From Metopolophium dirhodum (Eukaryota > Arthropoda > Insecta > Hemiptera > Aphididae): a stretch of 64,000 nucleotides of DNA. The stretch is taken from NCBI RefSeq assembly GCF_019925205.1, contig NC_083560.1, positions 33,836,270-33,900,269 on the forward strand, read 5' to 3'. The notes beneath the pieces are model-generated. The model was not told the origin of the DNA. It was given only the letters and a program-made list of their open reading frames with translations, and did no database searches. Below, piece after piece: positions 1-11,762 of the stretch (its first letter is position 1; each line of letters opens with the position of its first letter). The translations under genes and the position numbers were made by a program.

Positions 1-1424
1 CAATTTTATCGGATATTTATTCATCATTTGGCGTATGATTGTAATATCAATCTATTATAGAAATATGGAATGTACATTTTCTATTTTTTTTTTTTAATAA
101 TAAATTGCTTAATTTTTCCTTTTTGATGATGCCCCCCCCCCCCCCATAACATAAAACCTGGCCAGGGAATGCATTGCATACCCTGCTTCCCCTATTGTTG
201 CGGCACTGGACCAAGACGATCAAATACTTCACGATAAGGCCGTAATGCAAATAGGATTCAATTATATATTTATATAAATTAATGTTTGTGTGAAGATTAG
301 ACCTCTGCGACGAAGATAGGCTAATTTAAAAATAGTTAAATTTGTTTTTTTTACTTTTTAAAATTATGAATTTTAGAAAAATGTTAATTTTAATAAAGGA
401 TACAATTTTGAAATTTGTTTCATAGCAATACGAGATTATATTTAAAATTGGCCCTTACTCATAAAAATTGAAAAATTAATCTATCGACTATTGTAAAATC
501 AATTTTTCCAAATTTGAAAACATACTTTGAAATTTTGAGTTTTTACTCATACAAAATAAGGTTAACATTATTAAAACGCGTAGGTACCTATGTATTTACA
601 AATAAATAAATGTAATAATTAGTAGCCTTTTTTTATTAATTTTAAATATAAATAATTATCAAAAAACAAATAAATTGAACATACCATACATTAACAGTCA
701 ATTAGAAGCTCAAAAATAAATACTGTACTCACTTTAAAAAATTATGGCAATCATTTATTTATTATTTTATAATTAATTTAATTATTCAAATAAATATCGC
801 CACTAAGTTTTCACACACGTTATCAAAATGGATAGCTTATTGACCGACTGCAAAACACCGACCATATAGGAGACCCGCCTTTTGAACGTGCAATACAAAA
901 GCGAGCCCGCGGTCTCGTTTTTCCCGGATAACAGAAATAGACACCAATAACTTAAACGCGTAAACACACTCACACTAACACTAAACCGGTCAAAATGCGC
1001 GTTCCTTCGCATGACGCACTTTAATCAATTGCAACTAAACTATTTTCAATTTCGGTTATACGGGCCGCAAAAGAAACGTTGATGTATGATAATGTTGTGG
1101 ACAAAACAAAATCTTGTTCAATCTTTATTAATAATTTGTATTATAACAAAATGGTTTTCTTTTTATATATTTTTAAATTTTTATCATTGAGCCTCCCATT
1201 ATGGGTTGGGGCACTGGGCCCGCATGTTTGACACACGCAACACACACGGTTATTGCGGCACTGCATAGAAATAATTTGTTTCGTACCAATACGAGTTTAT
1301 ATTTAAAAATGTATTGTTGCGTATTTAGCGTATTTCACCATTTTTTCATTTATAAGGGCATATTATTTGACATTTTTTTTTTTATATATTGGTGTAAGTT
1401 TTACAATTTTTAATTGTCAGCGGC
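1..1424. other. AT-rich stretch without recognised gene
   Basis: I see no supportable gene. A C14 homopolymer lies at 132-145. The phrase TTGCGGCACTG occurs near 199 and again near 1252, suggesting relics of a shared repeat. The open frames here are short and have no recognisable domain. Confidence 0.5.
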
Positions 1425-1834
1425 CAGCGCACTATTTGTTGTCTCTCTCTGGCCCACGCGCAGCATAGACAAGACGCATTTACGCAGAATCATTTTATCT
1501 ATGTTTTTAAGTAATCTTGAGTAAATACACCCATTACAAAAAAGATAGAGAGTAGTAATATTTTAGAGGGGATGACATACCGATTTTATATTTTATTTGT
1601 TATTTGACTCGGTGTTCGACAAAAAAAATGTTTTTAAATTCAAATGGTGTTTAAATTGTTTTGAAACAATAATTATTAGACAAACCGATATGTCATTACT
1701 TCAAAAATATTATTCTGTATCTTCTTTGTAATGGGTGATTTTACTCTGAGATTACTTAAAAACGATCCTGCGCAAATGCGCTTTGTCTATGTTGCGCGTG
1801 TGTGGGCCAGAAAGAGAAAACAAATAGTGCGCTG
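1425..1834. mobile_element. Palindromic MITE, about 410 bp
   Basis: The left arm (about 1425-1563) and right arm (about 1706-1834) are imperfect inverted repeats. They start CAGCGCACTATTTGTT and include the shared stretch CTGGCCCAC, and the complementarity continues into the centre (GACATACCGA against its complement). There is no coding capacity. I could not find a clean target-site duplication, so the superfamily is open. Confidence 0.7.
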
Positions 1835-1861
1835 CGTTAACCTCTAATGATAATTTGTATA

Positions 1862-2779
1862 CAGTGTGATTCCTTTTAAAGGTAACACTAAATAATTCTG
1901 TCCAGTGACATCGGATTAATATGCGGTTTTCGGGAGGGGATAGGCAATACATAAATACACAATTCTTGATGATTTTTACATTTTTAGATCTTTCCGCGTG
2001 CGCATGCGCAATACAACTTGCATTTTTCAACAGGTGTTTTGAATACCAAATTCGGATAGGCCGAATTTTTTTAAGTCGATTTGGTCCTATTTACCATAGC
2101 TCTAAAATCAAAATTGACCAAATGGCAACCAGTCAAAGTTTCGATTAAAATTATTGAATTTTTCAACAATCATACTAGAATTTTTTGAATAATTATTAAA
2201 TTTTAAGTATTTTTTTTGTTTCCATAGGTTTGCAGATATTATTAAATCATTTTAATTTAATTTTTAGGAAATAAAATAATCTTAGAGTTTACAAGTAATA
2301 CCCACTACTTGTATCATGAAAAATAAATAACAATAAATGATAAAATGTACGTCTAATTGAGGTTAATCAATTCCTCAAAATTAAATTAAAATGATTTAAT
2401 AATATTTGCAAACCTACGGAAACAAAAAAAATACTTAATATTTTATAATAATTCAAAAAATTCTAGTATGATTGTTGAAAAATTCAATAATTTTAATCGA
2501 AACTTTGACTGGTTGCCATTTGGTCAATATTGATTTTAGAGCTATGGTAAAAAGGACCAAATCGACTTAAAAAAATTCGGCCTATCCGAATTTGGTATTC
2601 AAAACACCTGTTGAAAAATGCAAGTTGTATTGCGCATGCGCACACGGAAAGATCTAAAAACGTAAAAATCATCAAGAATTGTGTATTTATGTATTGCCTA
2701 TCCCCTCCCGAAAACCGCATATTAATCCGATGTCACTGGACAGAATTATTTAGTGTTACCTTTAAAAGGAATCACACTG
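1862..2779. mobile_element. Tc1/mariner-like foldback element
   Basis: Arms of about 410 bp (1862-2270 and 2371-2779) are near-identical inverted repeats around a spacer of about 100 bp. The termini read CAGTGTGATTCC and are flanked by TA on both sides (1860-1861 and 2780-2781). CAGTG ends with a TA target site are typical of the Tc1/mariner superfamily. Identical 75-codon open frames on opposite strands (1921-2148 and 2493-2720) arise only because the arms are copies; they are not genes. No transposase is present, so the element is non-autonomous. Confidence 0.75.
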
Positions 2780-2780
2780 T

Positions 2781-3372
2781 ATAATAATTATACAACGTAA
2801 TGTTTAAAAGCTTGTTCGCGGAGACGGTAAAAACCCGGCGTTGTATAGAATCGGACCGAACGACCGACCGACGTTAGTACGAGATAAAAATAAATTGATA
2901 TTATTGAAACCTTAACGTTACGATTATAGTAATATTATGGGAGTCGAAAGGTTAAAATATATAATATTAATTATTATCGTGCACACATACGGCGAACAAC
3001 GACCGTCTTTAATAATAATAATTAATAATAACAATCGATTATTATTCGAACTAGATTGCCGGGCTGCGCGTGCAGTGCACATGTCATAATATGTTATATA
3101 ATAATATTGTTAATATAATATTCCGTGGAAAGACGGTCGTTGTTCGCCGTATGTGTGCACGATAATAATTAATATTATATATTTTAACCTTTCGACTCCC
3201 ATAATATTACTATAATCGTAACGTTAAGGTTTCAATAATATCAATTTATTTTTATCTCGTACTAACGTCGGTCGTTCGGTCGGTCGGTCCGAATCTATAC
3301 AACGCCGGGTTTTTACCGTCTCCGCGAACAAGGTTTTAAACATTCCGTTGTATAATATTATTATATACAAAT
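2781..3372. mobile_element. Long-arm foldback element, about 590 bp
   Basis: The left arm (about 2781-3008) and right arm (about 3131-3372) are almost perfectly complementary over more than 200 bp, including GTTCGCGGAGACGG against CCGTCTCCGCGAAC. The central spacer is about 120 bp. The arms contain iterated GGTCG/CGACC units. The element abuts the Tc1-like element on its left. The high arm identity suggests a recent insertion or arm-to-arm gene conversion. Confidence 0.7.
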
Positions 3373-4060
3373 TACCAGCATTCCCCCCCCTCCCCACACG
3401 AATTTCGATCCTAACCAAAGTTGTTAATCGTGTCGATTGTCAGCGAAAAAATAAAATAAAATAATTATTCAGTCGGAGGGAAATACTATACGTTTTTAGA
3501 GAAAAATGGACTGATGCAAATTGTTGGATATAGGTAGAAATATTTATATTTATAAAATATATTATACTGTATTGTATTTATATTGTATTGATTTGTAATA
3601 ATTATTAATTATTAATATTTATATTGAATTTATATTGTACTCATATTTATCGGCACGATTGTAGCGTCGGAAAAATGATAAAAACGACGCATTACAAAAC
3701 GTTTTACAAGATACGTCAAACCATAGTTTAATACATAACACATACTTAAATAATTATAATATTTTATATGCATACCGATCACAATAATTATGAATTATTA
3801 TAATTGGACAATTAGCTTTAACGGTGTGCAATTAATACTATACCGTGTAATTTATTGATATAATATGTTTTATAGTTACTATATAATATTTAAATCAATT
3901 TCTTATTAAATATATTATTATTATAATTTCTACATTTCGTAACGTTCAATGTAAGTTTAGGGTTCATTAATCGTTTGTGTATAAATTCAATACACATAAT
4001 ATTTTTCAATGCATAGGTATAATATTCTCCGTGCTTCAGTGTGATCGAGTGAATTTGTGA
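3373..4060. other. AT-rich spacer, nothing recognised
   Basis: Low-complexity TAATATTAT-type sequence between two mobile elements. I see no open frame with family signatures and no RNA gene. Confidence 0.5.
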
Positions 4061-4068
4061 GTGAAGCC

Positions 4069-4638
4069 CATAGGCGCAATTTGGGGGAGGGGGCGTTGGG
4101 TGTGCTTAGCACCCCCAATTTTGGAATTAGCACCCCCAAATTTGTTCATGTTAATTTACATTTTAATAGTCATTATGTATAAAAAAAAAAACAGTTTTTA
4201 TTATGTTATTATTTGTTTATATTTATAAATAATATTATAATTTAAAAAACTAATCAAGTGATATTCTGATGAAACGTTTGGCGGGTAATAAAAACATAAA
4301 ATCATAATGAACATTTTAAATTTAGATTATTAGTAAATACCGTAGCGGTGTCGATAACACCCGTCCGTACAGCAATTCGGCGAAAATGCATCGCTGGACA
4401 CATTTTTGCAGTGTGACAAAAATATATGTTTCTATGGATAAACCACAATCCACTATTGCCACTGTTATAATTTTATCATTGATAATGATGGTAAATAATT
4501 CTATTCGACTTTTTATACTAGTGACCAATGTTTTCAAACTGCTATTTGCTTGTATTCATCGTCTACATATGACAAAAAAAAAAAAAAAAATAGAAGGGCT
4601 TCAGCACCCCCAGTTTTTCCATTAAAATTGCGCCCCTG
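4069..4638. mobile_element. hAT-like MITE with 8-bp target duplication
   Basis: The left end CATAGGCGCAATTT and right end AAATTGCGCCCCTG are inverted, and both are flanked by the same octamer GTGAAGCC (4061-4068 and 4639-4646). An 8-bp duplication is the hAT-superfamily signature. The interior has C-rich/G-rich blocks near both ends (AGCACCCCCA) and no transposase. Related ends recur at about 17227, 19971, 26169, 27187 and 41410. Confidence 0.75.
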
Positions 4639-4885
4639 GTGAAGCCACTGCGTTTGTTCGTGTCTCACGACTGAAAATCAAACATTGTTTGATACTATCA
4701 CGCCTGGGTCGTGGGGCCGAGAGGCGCGGTTCACTCTCGTGATTCACGTCTCGTGTAAACGTATCGTGAAAAAAAAAACCGGCCGAGTGTGAGTAGGACT
4801 CGGGCACGAAGGGTTCCGTACCATTATCTGTAATATATTCTGACGGATTTTTAGTATTTGTTGTTATAGTGAAAATACGGTAAAC

Positions 4886-5575
4886 GGTCACTTTGTACGG
4901 TCCATTGTTCAAAATGTATAACGCGGACACTTTGTACGGTCGGGTAAAAAGGTACATTGCAGAACGCGGACACTTTGTTCTATTATATACATAAAGTATA
5001 TATATTATAAATATAAGTTATATACCTAAGTTAGCAAGTAAATAATACTATATATTATATATGACAAATTTTACTAAGTTTTTGGACGGTTTTGCGAGCA
5101 ATACAATTGGATGAATGTGGCAATAGACTTTAAATATTAAAGAATGGAAATTTTATATTTTATAGATCGTTAATTTTGACGAATTATTTCCATATTATAG
5201 GTAAAAATTATATTTTATTTGTCGTTATGACATATTTATACTGTACACATTTTTAATTTGCTTTAAACTAATATCTAATTTTATAATACAATTAAGATTT
5301 ATAATAATATTATTGTTTGTTTGATTATTTTGATCATTATTAATATACGATGAAACAATTTACTTTTTATTTTTAGTTTTTCTATTTTAATAATTTACAT
5401 TATAATTTATAATATTATATATACTTACTACTTAGGTATATAACTTATATTTATGATATATATACTTTATGTATATAATAGTACAAAGTGTCCGCGTTCT
5501 TCAATGTACCTTTTTACCCGACCGTACAAAGTGTCCGCGTTTCGCACTTTTAATGCTCGACCGTACAAAGTGACC
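4886..5575. mobile_element. Foldback with iterated ACTTTGTACGGTC
   Basis: Arms of about 150 bp (4886-5030 and 5427-5575) are inverted repeats. Each carries three spaced copies of a motif close to CGGACACTTTGTACGGTC. The termini are GGTCACTTTGTACGGTC. The centre is AT-rich and non-coding. Iterated subterminal motifs of this kind usually bind the transposase. Confidence 0.7.
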
Positions 5576-5652
5576 TAGAACCTGAAAATACATCATCTGT
5601 GAAAATTTCAACCGTCAAACGGCACTACGGCAGTACATGTCACACGAGACGG

Positions 5653-6061
5653 CAGCCCTTAAAATTGTGTGTAGTACGAAAAGTTCAGTGTGTAGTACGA
5701 AATTTAAAAGTGTGTTATTCTAATTAAACCTTTATAATAATATAATGTATAATTTTATATCTTCACGTTTTTTTTTTTTATATATATTTTAACGGTTTTT
5801 TGCCAAACCACATTTTAATGATTATTGTCTACTACACAGACACACAGTCAACAATATTTTGTGTTGTTACGTCTTATATACTCTACTATATTGTAGTTAT
5901 TATTATTCGTTGTTAGTAGCTATTTTCATTACTATCAGCTTAGTAGCGAACGGCGGTTTATAGTATACTACTATACTAGTGTTTATCTAGAAATAATTTA
6001 GATTTGACCGATTTATTGGAGCTATGTGTGTAGTACGAACATTTGGATATTTTAGGGACGG
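5653..6061. mobile_element. hAT-like MITE, copy 1 (409 bp)
   Basis: The element runs from CAGCCCTTAAAAT to ATTTTAGGGACGG. The 8-bp flanks CGAGACGG (5645-5652) and CGAGACAG (6062-6069) match at 7 of 8 positions. Subterminal GTGTGTAGTACGAA repeats occur near both ends. A second, shorter copy of the same family lies inverted at 61427-61727. Confidence 0.75.
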
Positions 6062-6170
6062 CGAGACAGCCAACTCGTATTTAACCAGTGTAATTTTACC
6101 AAAAATGGTCCGACCTCTCTGTAGCCCAAACTAATGAACTGATTGACTTGCCGGCCGACTCGTGGCGAAC

Positions 6171-6881
6171 GGTGTCGGCACCGATGCGGTCGGGACATTT
6201 GCGGTCGGCACCTTTTGCGTGCCATTTGCGGTCAATTTATTTCTATCTACCTGACTATAAGATTTGGGTGCTAAATATAATATTTTATATACTATATACT
6301 TAATTTATGCTAATAGGTATAATATAATACTTTATTACTATAATTCATTACATATTTAAACTCGATAAATGATAATGACATCGAATATCCACAATCAACC
6401 AAACGGCTGTATCACAAATTGGTTTATCCAGTATAAATAAATATCACGGCCAACACATTTTCATACTATGGCAGTATGGCGTATATCGTGTAAGTAGGTG
6501 AATTGTGATTGACAAAAATATTATTATTATGTGCATTTTAGATTCTGAGCGGAGCGATGAATGTATTGATTTTACAATTTTACAATGTGTGTTTTTTTTA
6601 ATTTTTTTTTTTTAATTTAATTTTTATTTTTGTGTTTGTCATTAGATTTAAAAAAAAATTAGGGTATGTTCTTTATGTAATTACAGTGAATTGTGATTGA
6701 CAAGTATATAATTACCTATATCAATTATAGTAAAAAAGTATTATATTATACCTATTAGCATAAATTAAGTATATAGTATATAAAATATTATATATAGCAC
6801 CCAAATCTTATAGTCAGGTAGATAGAAATGAATTGACCGCAAATGGCACGCAAAAGGTGCCGACCGCAAATGTCCCGGAAC
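6171..6881. mobile_element. MULE-like foldback, TTTGCGGTC motif
   Basis: Inverted arms of about 170 bp (6171-6350 and 6718-6881) contain repeated TTTGCGGTC and GGCACCTTTTGCGTGCC. The 10-mer CGTGGCGAAC flanks both sides (6161-6170 and 6882-6891). A 9-10 bp duplication with long inverted arms fits Mutator-like elements. The central loop contains a fragment of family A (about 6537-6630, GATTCTGAGCGGAGCGATGA), so the loop is itself composite. Confidence 0.7.
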
Positions 6882-6891
6882 CGTGGCGAAC

Positions 6892-7210
6892 ATAATTTAT
6901 TTTACATTCGTCGCCACAGTATTAAAGTCCTGCTTTGATATCCATGCAACAATATGTTTTGATTATTTATTTGAACGCCGTATTAATATGCCTAGACACA
7001 CCTTGTCCAATTTGTGCCTTTAAACTTGTTTTTTTAATATTATGTATAACCTGTTGTTGATATGTATGTATTACCTAGTCTTTTCAACCAATTAAAAAAA
7101 AAAAGGTGTCCAAGTGGGTGGACTTCTGCTGTGCATATCATTATAAATAATATTTCATAGACAATGTGTTGTAGTAGGTTTATTTTTATTAATAAGAGGG
7201 ATTGTGGGTA
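6892..7210. other. Short spacer, nothing recognised
   Basis: AT-rich sequence with no supportable feature before the adjacent microsatellite. Confidence 0.4.
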
Positions 7211-7215
7211 TGCAT

Positions 7216-7217
<2 letters not shown>

Positions 7218-7258
<41 letters not shown>
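7218..7258. repeat. (TG)n microsatellite, about 20 units
   Basis: An almost uninterrupted TG dinucleotide tract, bordered on both sides by GGGTATGCATGGGTG, so the flank is duplicated around it. It gives a spurious His-Thr open frame on the - strand. Confidence 0.95.
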
Positions 7259-7262
<4 letters not shown>

Positions 7263-7272
7263 TGCATGGGTG

Positions 7273-9239
7273 GGTGTGTGTGTGTTTACGTATTTGGAAA
7301 TAGCGTAAAATTACGTTATTATATTGCTCGTTTATCCGCGTAAGATGTTTCTACTACCGCGTTCTTATACCTACCTAATGATATTTATATTGTCTACGTT
7401 GTTATATAATATAATATGTCAAATCACTTTGATGATTGCGATGATTGCCTTCTGCGATTGGATTGTATTTCTTCGGGAGTGGTGGTCGACGATCGATATC
7501 ACTTTGACTTGTATAAGCTATGTACGTACCGCGTGATTTTAATTTATACCAATGAGCTTAGGTGATTTTCTTTTCATTTATATCTGGTTTGATGATATTT
7601 ATATAATTCCAATATTATTCATATTGTCGTATAGTTTCTACAGTACATTCCTTAATTTTATTCGTAAATCGCAGTGTAATGTGATTATCATTTAATTACC
7701 TTATTTGTGGAAGTTAAGCCTCGTTTTCTTTTAAATCCATTACGTCCGAAGTCACCATATAGGACCTTTTGCGGACGTTGATAACCACTCGAACGTAATC
7801 TATCCCATGAACTGTTAATTTGCAATGATTTTTACACCTTAGAGATTTGTTGTATCCGCCGTCATGTAGGACCTCCCACGGACATCGATAACGACCCTAA
7901 TACAACGAACAACAATAAAATATGATTAAAATAATTTATGGGTATCAGATTTATAATAATAAATTATGTAAAAAAAATGTCGATCTCATTAGTAAAGAGA
8001 TTTACGAATAGATTTGTAAAAGACACAAATTCTTAAGAGTACTATAGTAAGTTATTATAGTAAAATGGACTGGAACTTTAATATTATGCCTTTTATAATA
8101 GCCTTCATATTAGCAGTTTTTTGAATAAATGCCGTTTGTTTAGACCGTTTTAATTCAGTACTTTAATACGATTTACGTCGTTTATCCTCTTCAATGTACC
8201 GTAAATATTAAATATTGCTAACCAATTTTGAAATTTATTAAATTTTTGTAGAAATATAAAACGATACATTTTAAATAGAGGTTACACGTACGTTTAACGA
8301 TGTCACAGAATGTCAGAATGTCAGAATGTCTACAATCGTTAAGTATTTTTTTGTTGCCTTGACGAGGTCCCGAGTACCAGGGGCGTATGGACTAGTTGCT
8401 ATTCGGTAATCGGTATACGGTAGTCTTTCATCAGTTTCCACTTCGTCGGCGGCGGCTCACCGGGCATCACGGTCACAACATAAGTTCCTGTTACATATAT
8501 TCCAAAAAGAAACCCGAAAACCTAAAACCTAAATATCTGAAAAGCAAGAGGGCACACTTTGGGAACCACTGGCTTACATGAATATTGACATCCCAATGTT
8601 ATATTTTTATAATATGGCCATACCAAAATGCAAGTACATACTATGAGTAACCTCCAAGCTAAGTTAAATTATTTGTATAAAATTATATCGCACTTCATCA
8701 AGTAAGTACTTACAATTATAAATAATTAATATGTATAAAATAATTATTATCAACTTACCAGCTAATTAACGTCATAATTAATGATAGAAGCAAAATTCAA
8801 CATAAAACGTGTACTGTATGTTTGAATATCTCAACAAATACACTACGCTCGCTAAGTTAGAAAAGTTGTGACATCGAAAGACAAAAAGGGGCTACGTAAT
8901 TTCTTAAATTCATTAATTTAATATATCCATTAATCGTGCTAGTTTTTATGCCAGCATTTTTTTAGTTATATTGATTCTAATGCGTATAAACCACAATCGT
9001 CATCTTTTTTTCGGACGTTATTCTGTAGTTTTGTAATTCAAAATCAGATTTCCTGTTCTATATTGGTATTTATTTTAGTAGTTACTTTTATATTTAGATA
9101 CCCTGTTTTTGAATGTTTCTGCTGTTATGTATACAATTCGTAGTTTAGTCTAATTTGTATCTTTCATATTATATTATATTATATACTATATAGCGTACTA
9201 TGGTCTAAGTTAATAAAATTACTTTGTATTTTTTTGTCG
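7273..9239. other. Non-coding stretch with repeat relics
   Basis: No gene recognised. CAGAATGT is iterated three times at about 8306-8330. A hAT-type right end reading TTGGGAACCACTG stops at 8571, and an isolated CAGGGGCGTATGG lies at 8378. Two diverged blocks at about 7750-7795 and 7858-7895 share TAGGACC...CGGAC and GATAAC. An open frame at 7324-7536 is hydrophobic but matches nothing I know. Confidence 0.45.
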
Positions 9240-9840
9240 AAATTTGAACTCAATAAAAAAACCTGTCTTTACATAATATATTTTATTATATGTCTTGGCT
9301 ACAGTAGTTATAAACTTAACTTATGAAAAACCTCTGTTTTAAATTTTCAATTATTTTCGATAAGAGTTGAATATTTTATAAATGTTCAAGTACCAAAAAA
9401 TTTGTATCATTGTCAAGATTTTGATACATTTTGTCAACATTTGAACTTAAAAATATGATCATGAAAAAAAATCGTGCTAATGTATCTTTAATATGTTTCC
9501 ACTGCTATTATAACAACTTAAGAGGAATCTTTTATTATAACCGCTGAACTTTTTTTTGTCAACTGTAGAAAAACTTATGGGAAATCCATTGTTCAATTTT
9601 AAAATCTTAGAAACAAACTGAAAATTTTTTTTGAAATTCTAACTCAAAATAATATGCACATTTTCGTGATTTCGACGAATTTCGCAGTCAAAATTCTTAC
9701 TTCAGACGCACATTAAAAAATATTATAGATTTACGATCGATTTTTTTTTAAATTTTCACCAAGTATACTAACAATAACTTTTGAAGAACCTTAAATATTT
9801 ACAACTATTTTTTCCGATCAAAAAAATTGTTATCGACAAT
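9240..9840 (-). repeat. Diverged internal part of family A
   Basis: Shares blocks such as TTTTAAATTTTCAA, an AACATTTGAACTT-type phrase and related A/T-rich phrases with the better copies at 13325-14205, 18620-20275 and 43404-44305. Both family landmarks (GTGGATGTCGCTCTGCTG and CGCTCAGAATCTAAAA) are missing. Confidence 0.45.
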
Positions 9841-9944
9841 GATCTGCTCCACATGATTAATATAATAATTGCTTATTATACGATGTATATTTATATGATA
9901 TTTCTACAAGTATGTTTATGCGTGATGTGACCGCATAATAACTA

Positions 9945-10513
9945 TTTTGTTGTGTCCGTGGTTGACGTGCGTCATAAATCACAACTCAATGTTTTTTTTT
10001 TAATTTTATGTTAAATTAATAATTGTTGACAGTACTGTTATTTGTTATAGACAATACAATGTTAAAATTTATATTGATCCAAAAAGTCACCCATATCTTG
10101 CGTACCGGCGCCGCCTCTCGCGAAAACGCAAAAATAGTTATTATTCGGTCACATTACGTCATAAACATACTTGTAGAAATATCAAAAAAATTGTTATCGA
10201 CAATGATCTCCATGACTAATAATTGGTTATTATACAGGATATATATATTTATTTGATGATTGTACAAGTATGTTTATGACGTGATGTGACCGAATAATAA
10301 CTATTTTTGCGTTTTCGCGAGAGGGGGCGCCGGTACGAAAGATATGGGTGACTTTGATCACTTATGCTGATGACGTCAATATAAATTTTACCATTGTATT
10401 GACTATAACAAATGTTTTTTGTACTGTCGACGATAATTAATTTAATTTAAAATTAAAAAAAAAACAACATGATTTGTGATTGATGACGCACGTCAACCAC
10501 GGTCACAACAAAA
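9945..10513. mobile_element. Foldback element, about 570 bp
   Basis: The ends TTTTGTTGTG and CACAACAAAA are inverted, followed inwards by GGTTGACGTGCGTCA and its complement. The arms extend over about 200 bp and include GCGTTTTCGCGAGAG and its complement. The left flank (about 9825-9944) carries an extra partial direct copy of the inner sequence found at about 10185-10305, so one insertion or duplication is nested beside another. No coding capacity. Confidence 0.65.
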
Positions 10514-11100
10514 GAAAATTATTTAGGTACATTTTCATATTCCGTTGTAATAGTTTTTTTGAACTGAAAAGAATGTCTATGAAAAAAGTGTTATTGTTTG
10601 TCATAATATGACCTAAGTTATTGGGTCTTATTTGAATATGGCGTCATGTATTCTAGAAAATGCAAATGCATCGATATCCAAGTCCTATACAGTAATGTCT
10701 GATAAAATAATAGCATGTAATCACAAAATGTAAAAAATTGGTTTTTATTTTCATATTAAAATATGCGTAAAAAAAATTATAGTACCTATATTAAATAAAA
10801 CATTATTATTTTAATATCTACATAATATTTTCAAAATTTTAAATTGTAATTTATAATAAAAATCTTGTATAATAACAAATAATTGATAATTTTCTTTTCC
10901 GATTTTTTTTCTTCTTTCATCGAGTTTTTGTGAATCGCGCATGTGGTGTACCAATAAGTAACAATATACGAGTGCAATGGCGGACAACAAACACTAATTT
11001 TAAAATATTTATTTTTTATAAATAAAATCATCATACTAATATCTACATTTAAAATTAGGTTTTATATTTACTAAATTATAATTATACACCTATATATTAT
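10514..11100. other. AT-rich spacer, nothing recognised
   Basis: No gene or repeat end could be supported here. Confidence 0.4.
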
Positions 11101-11272
11101 AAAAAAATTGTCAAATATGCACTTATAAATGAAAAATGGTCAAATATGCAAAATATGCAACTATAAATTTTAAATATAATCTCGTATTGCTATGAAACAA
11201 ATGTCTATATTATTTAGCTATGTTTTTAATGATTATTTAAATACACGCAAACACCTAGAAATCCCTAGCCCT
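11100..11272. repeat. ATGCA-rich relic ending CTAGCCCTAA
   Basis: Several AATATGCA units followed by a terminus CTAGCCCTAA like the right end of the complete element at 14950-15649. I read it as a truncated copy of that family. Confidence 0.45.
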
Positions 11273-11309
11273 AATTATTACTAAATTGTTAAGAGGACGC
11301 CACATCCAC

Positions 11310-11680
11310 AATGTGTTGTCTTACAAACGCAAGACATACCAAATTTACGCTCAGAAATTCACGTTTTATGCAGTTAGCTTAAAAATTAGAGTAAATCGAC
11401 TTATTATTAAACTTGTTGGTAAGAACATTATCTGTGTTTTTGAAGTTTTTTTTTATGATAGTTCAGTTTTTAAGTGAGTTATGAGCATTTTTAATTTACA
11501 TTTATAATACACGCACAACTCACTTTAAAAACGGAATAATCGAAAAAAACTTCCAACAAAACACAGATAATGTTCTTACCATTATATTTCATAATAGATA
11601 GATTCACTCTAATTTTTAAGCTAACGGCATAATTCGTGCATTTCTGAGCGTAAATTTGTTATGCGTTTGTAATAAGACAT
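11310..11680. mobile_element. Palindromic hairpin element
   Basis: Arms at about 11310-11486 and 11517-11680 are inverted repeats (for example AACATTATCTGTGTTTT and GAACATTATCTGTG-type complements) with a loop of about 30 bp. It shares the phrases GAGTTATGAG and TTAAAAATTAGAGT with the hairpin at 62019-62270, so the two belong to one family. The left flank begins TTAAGAGGACGC, a phrase also present at about 36349. Confidence 0.65.
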
Positions 11681-11762
11681 GATATTATAATATTTAATTA
11701 TTATTTATTATATAATGTTAAATTAAAATAAATAAAAAAGCGGGTAAGTGGATGTCACTCTG

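Noticed and set aside
1921..2720. Two near-identical 75-codon proteins on opposite strands
   Set aside because: They lie in the two arms of a palindromic transposon, so identity follows from DNA symmetry rather than from a gene pair.
4622..4957. 111-codon - strand open frame
   Set aside because: It crosses from the end of one hAT-like element into another foldback element and encodes no recognised domain.
7040..7267. His-Thr-rich 75-codon protein
   Set aside because: It is the translation of the TG microsatellite.
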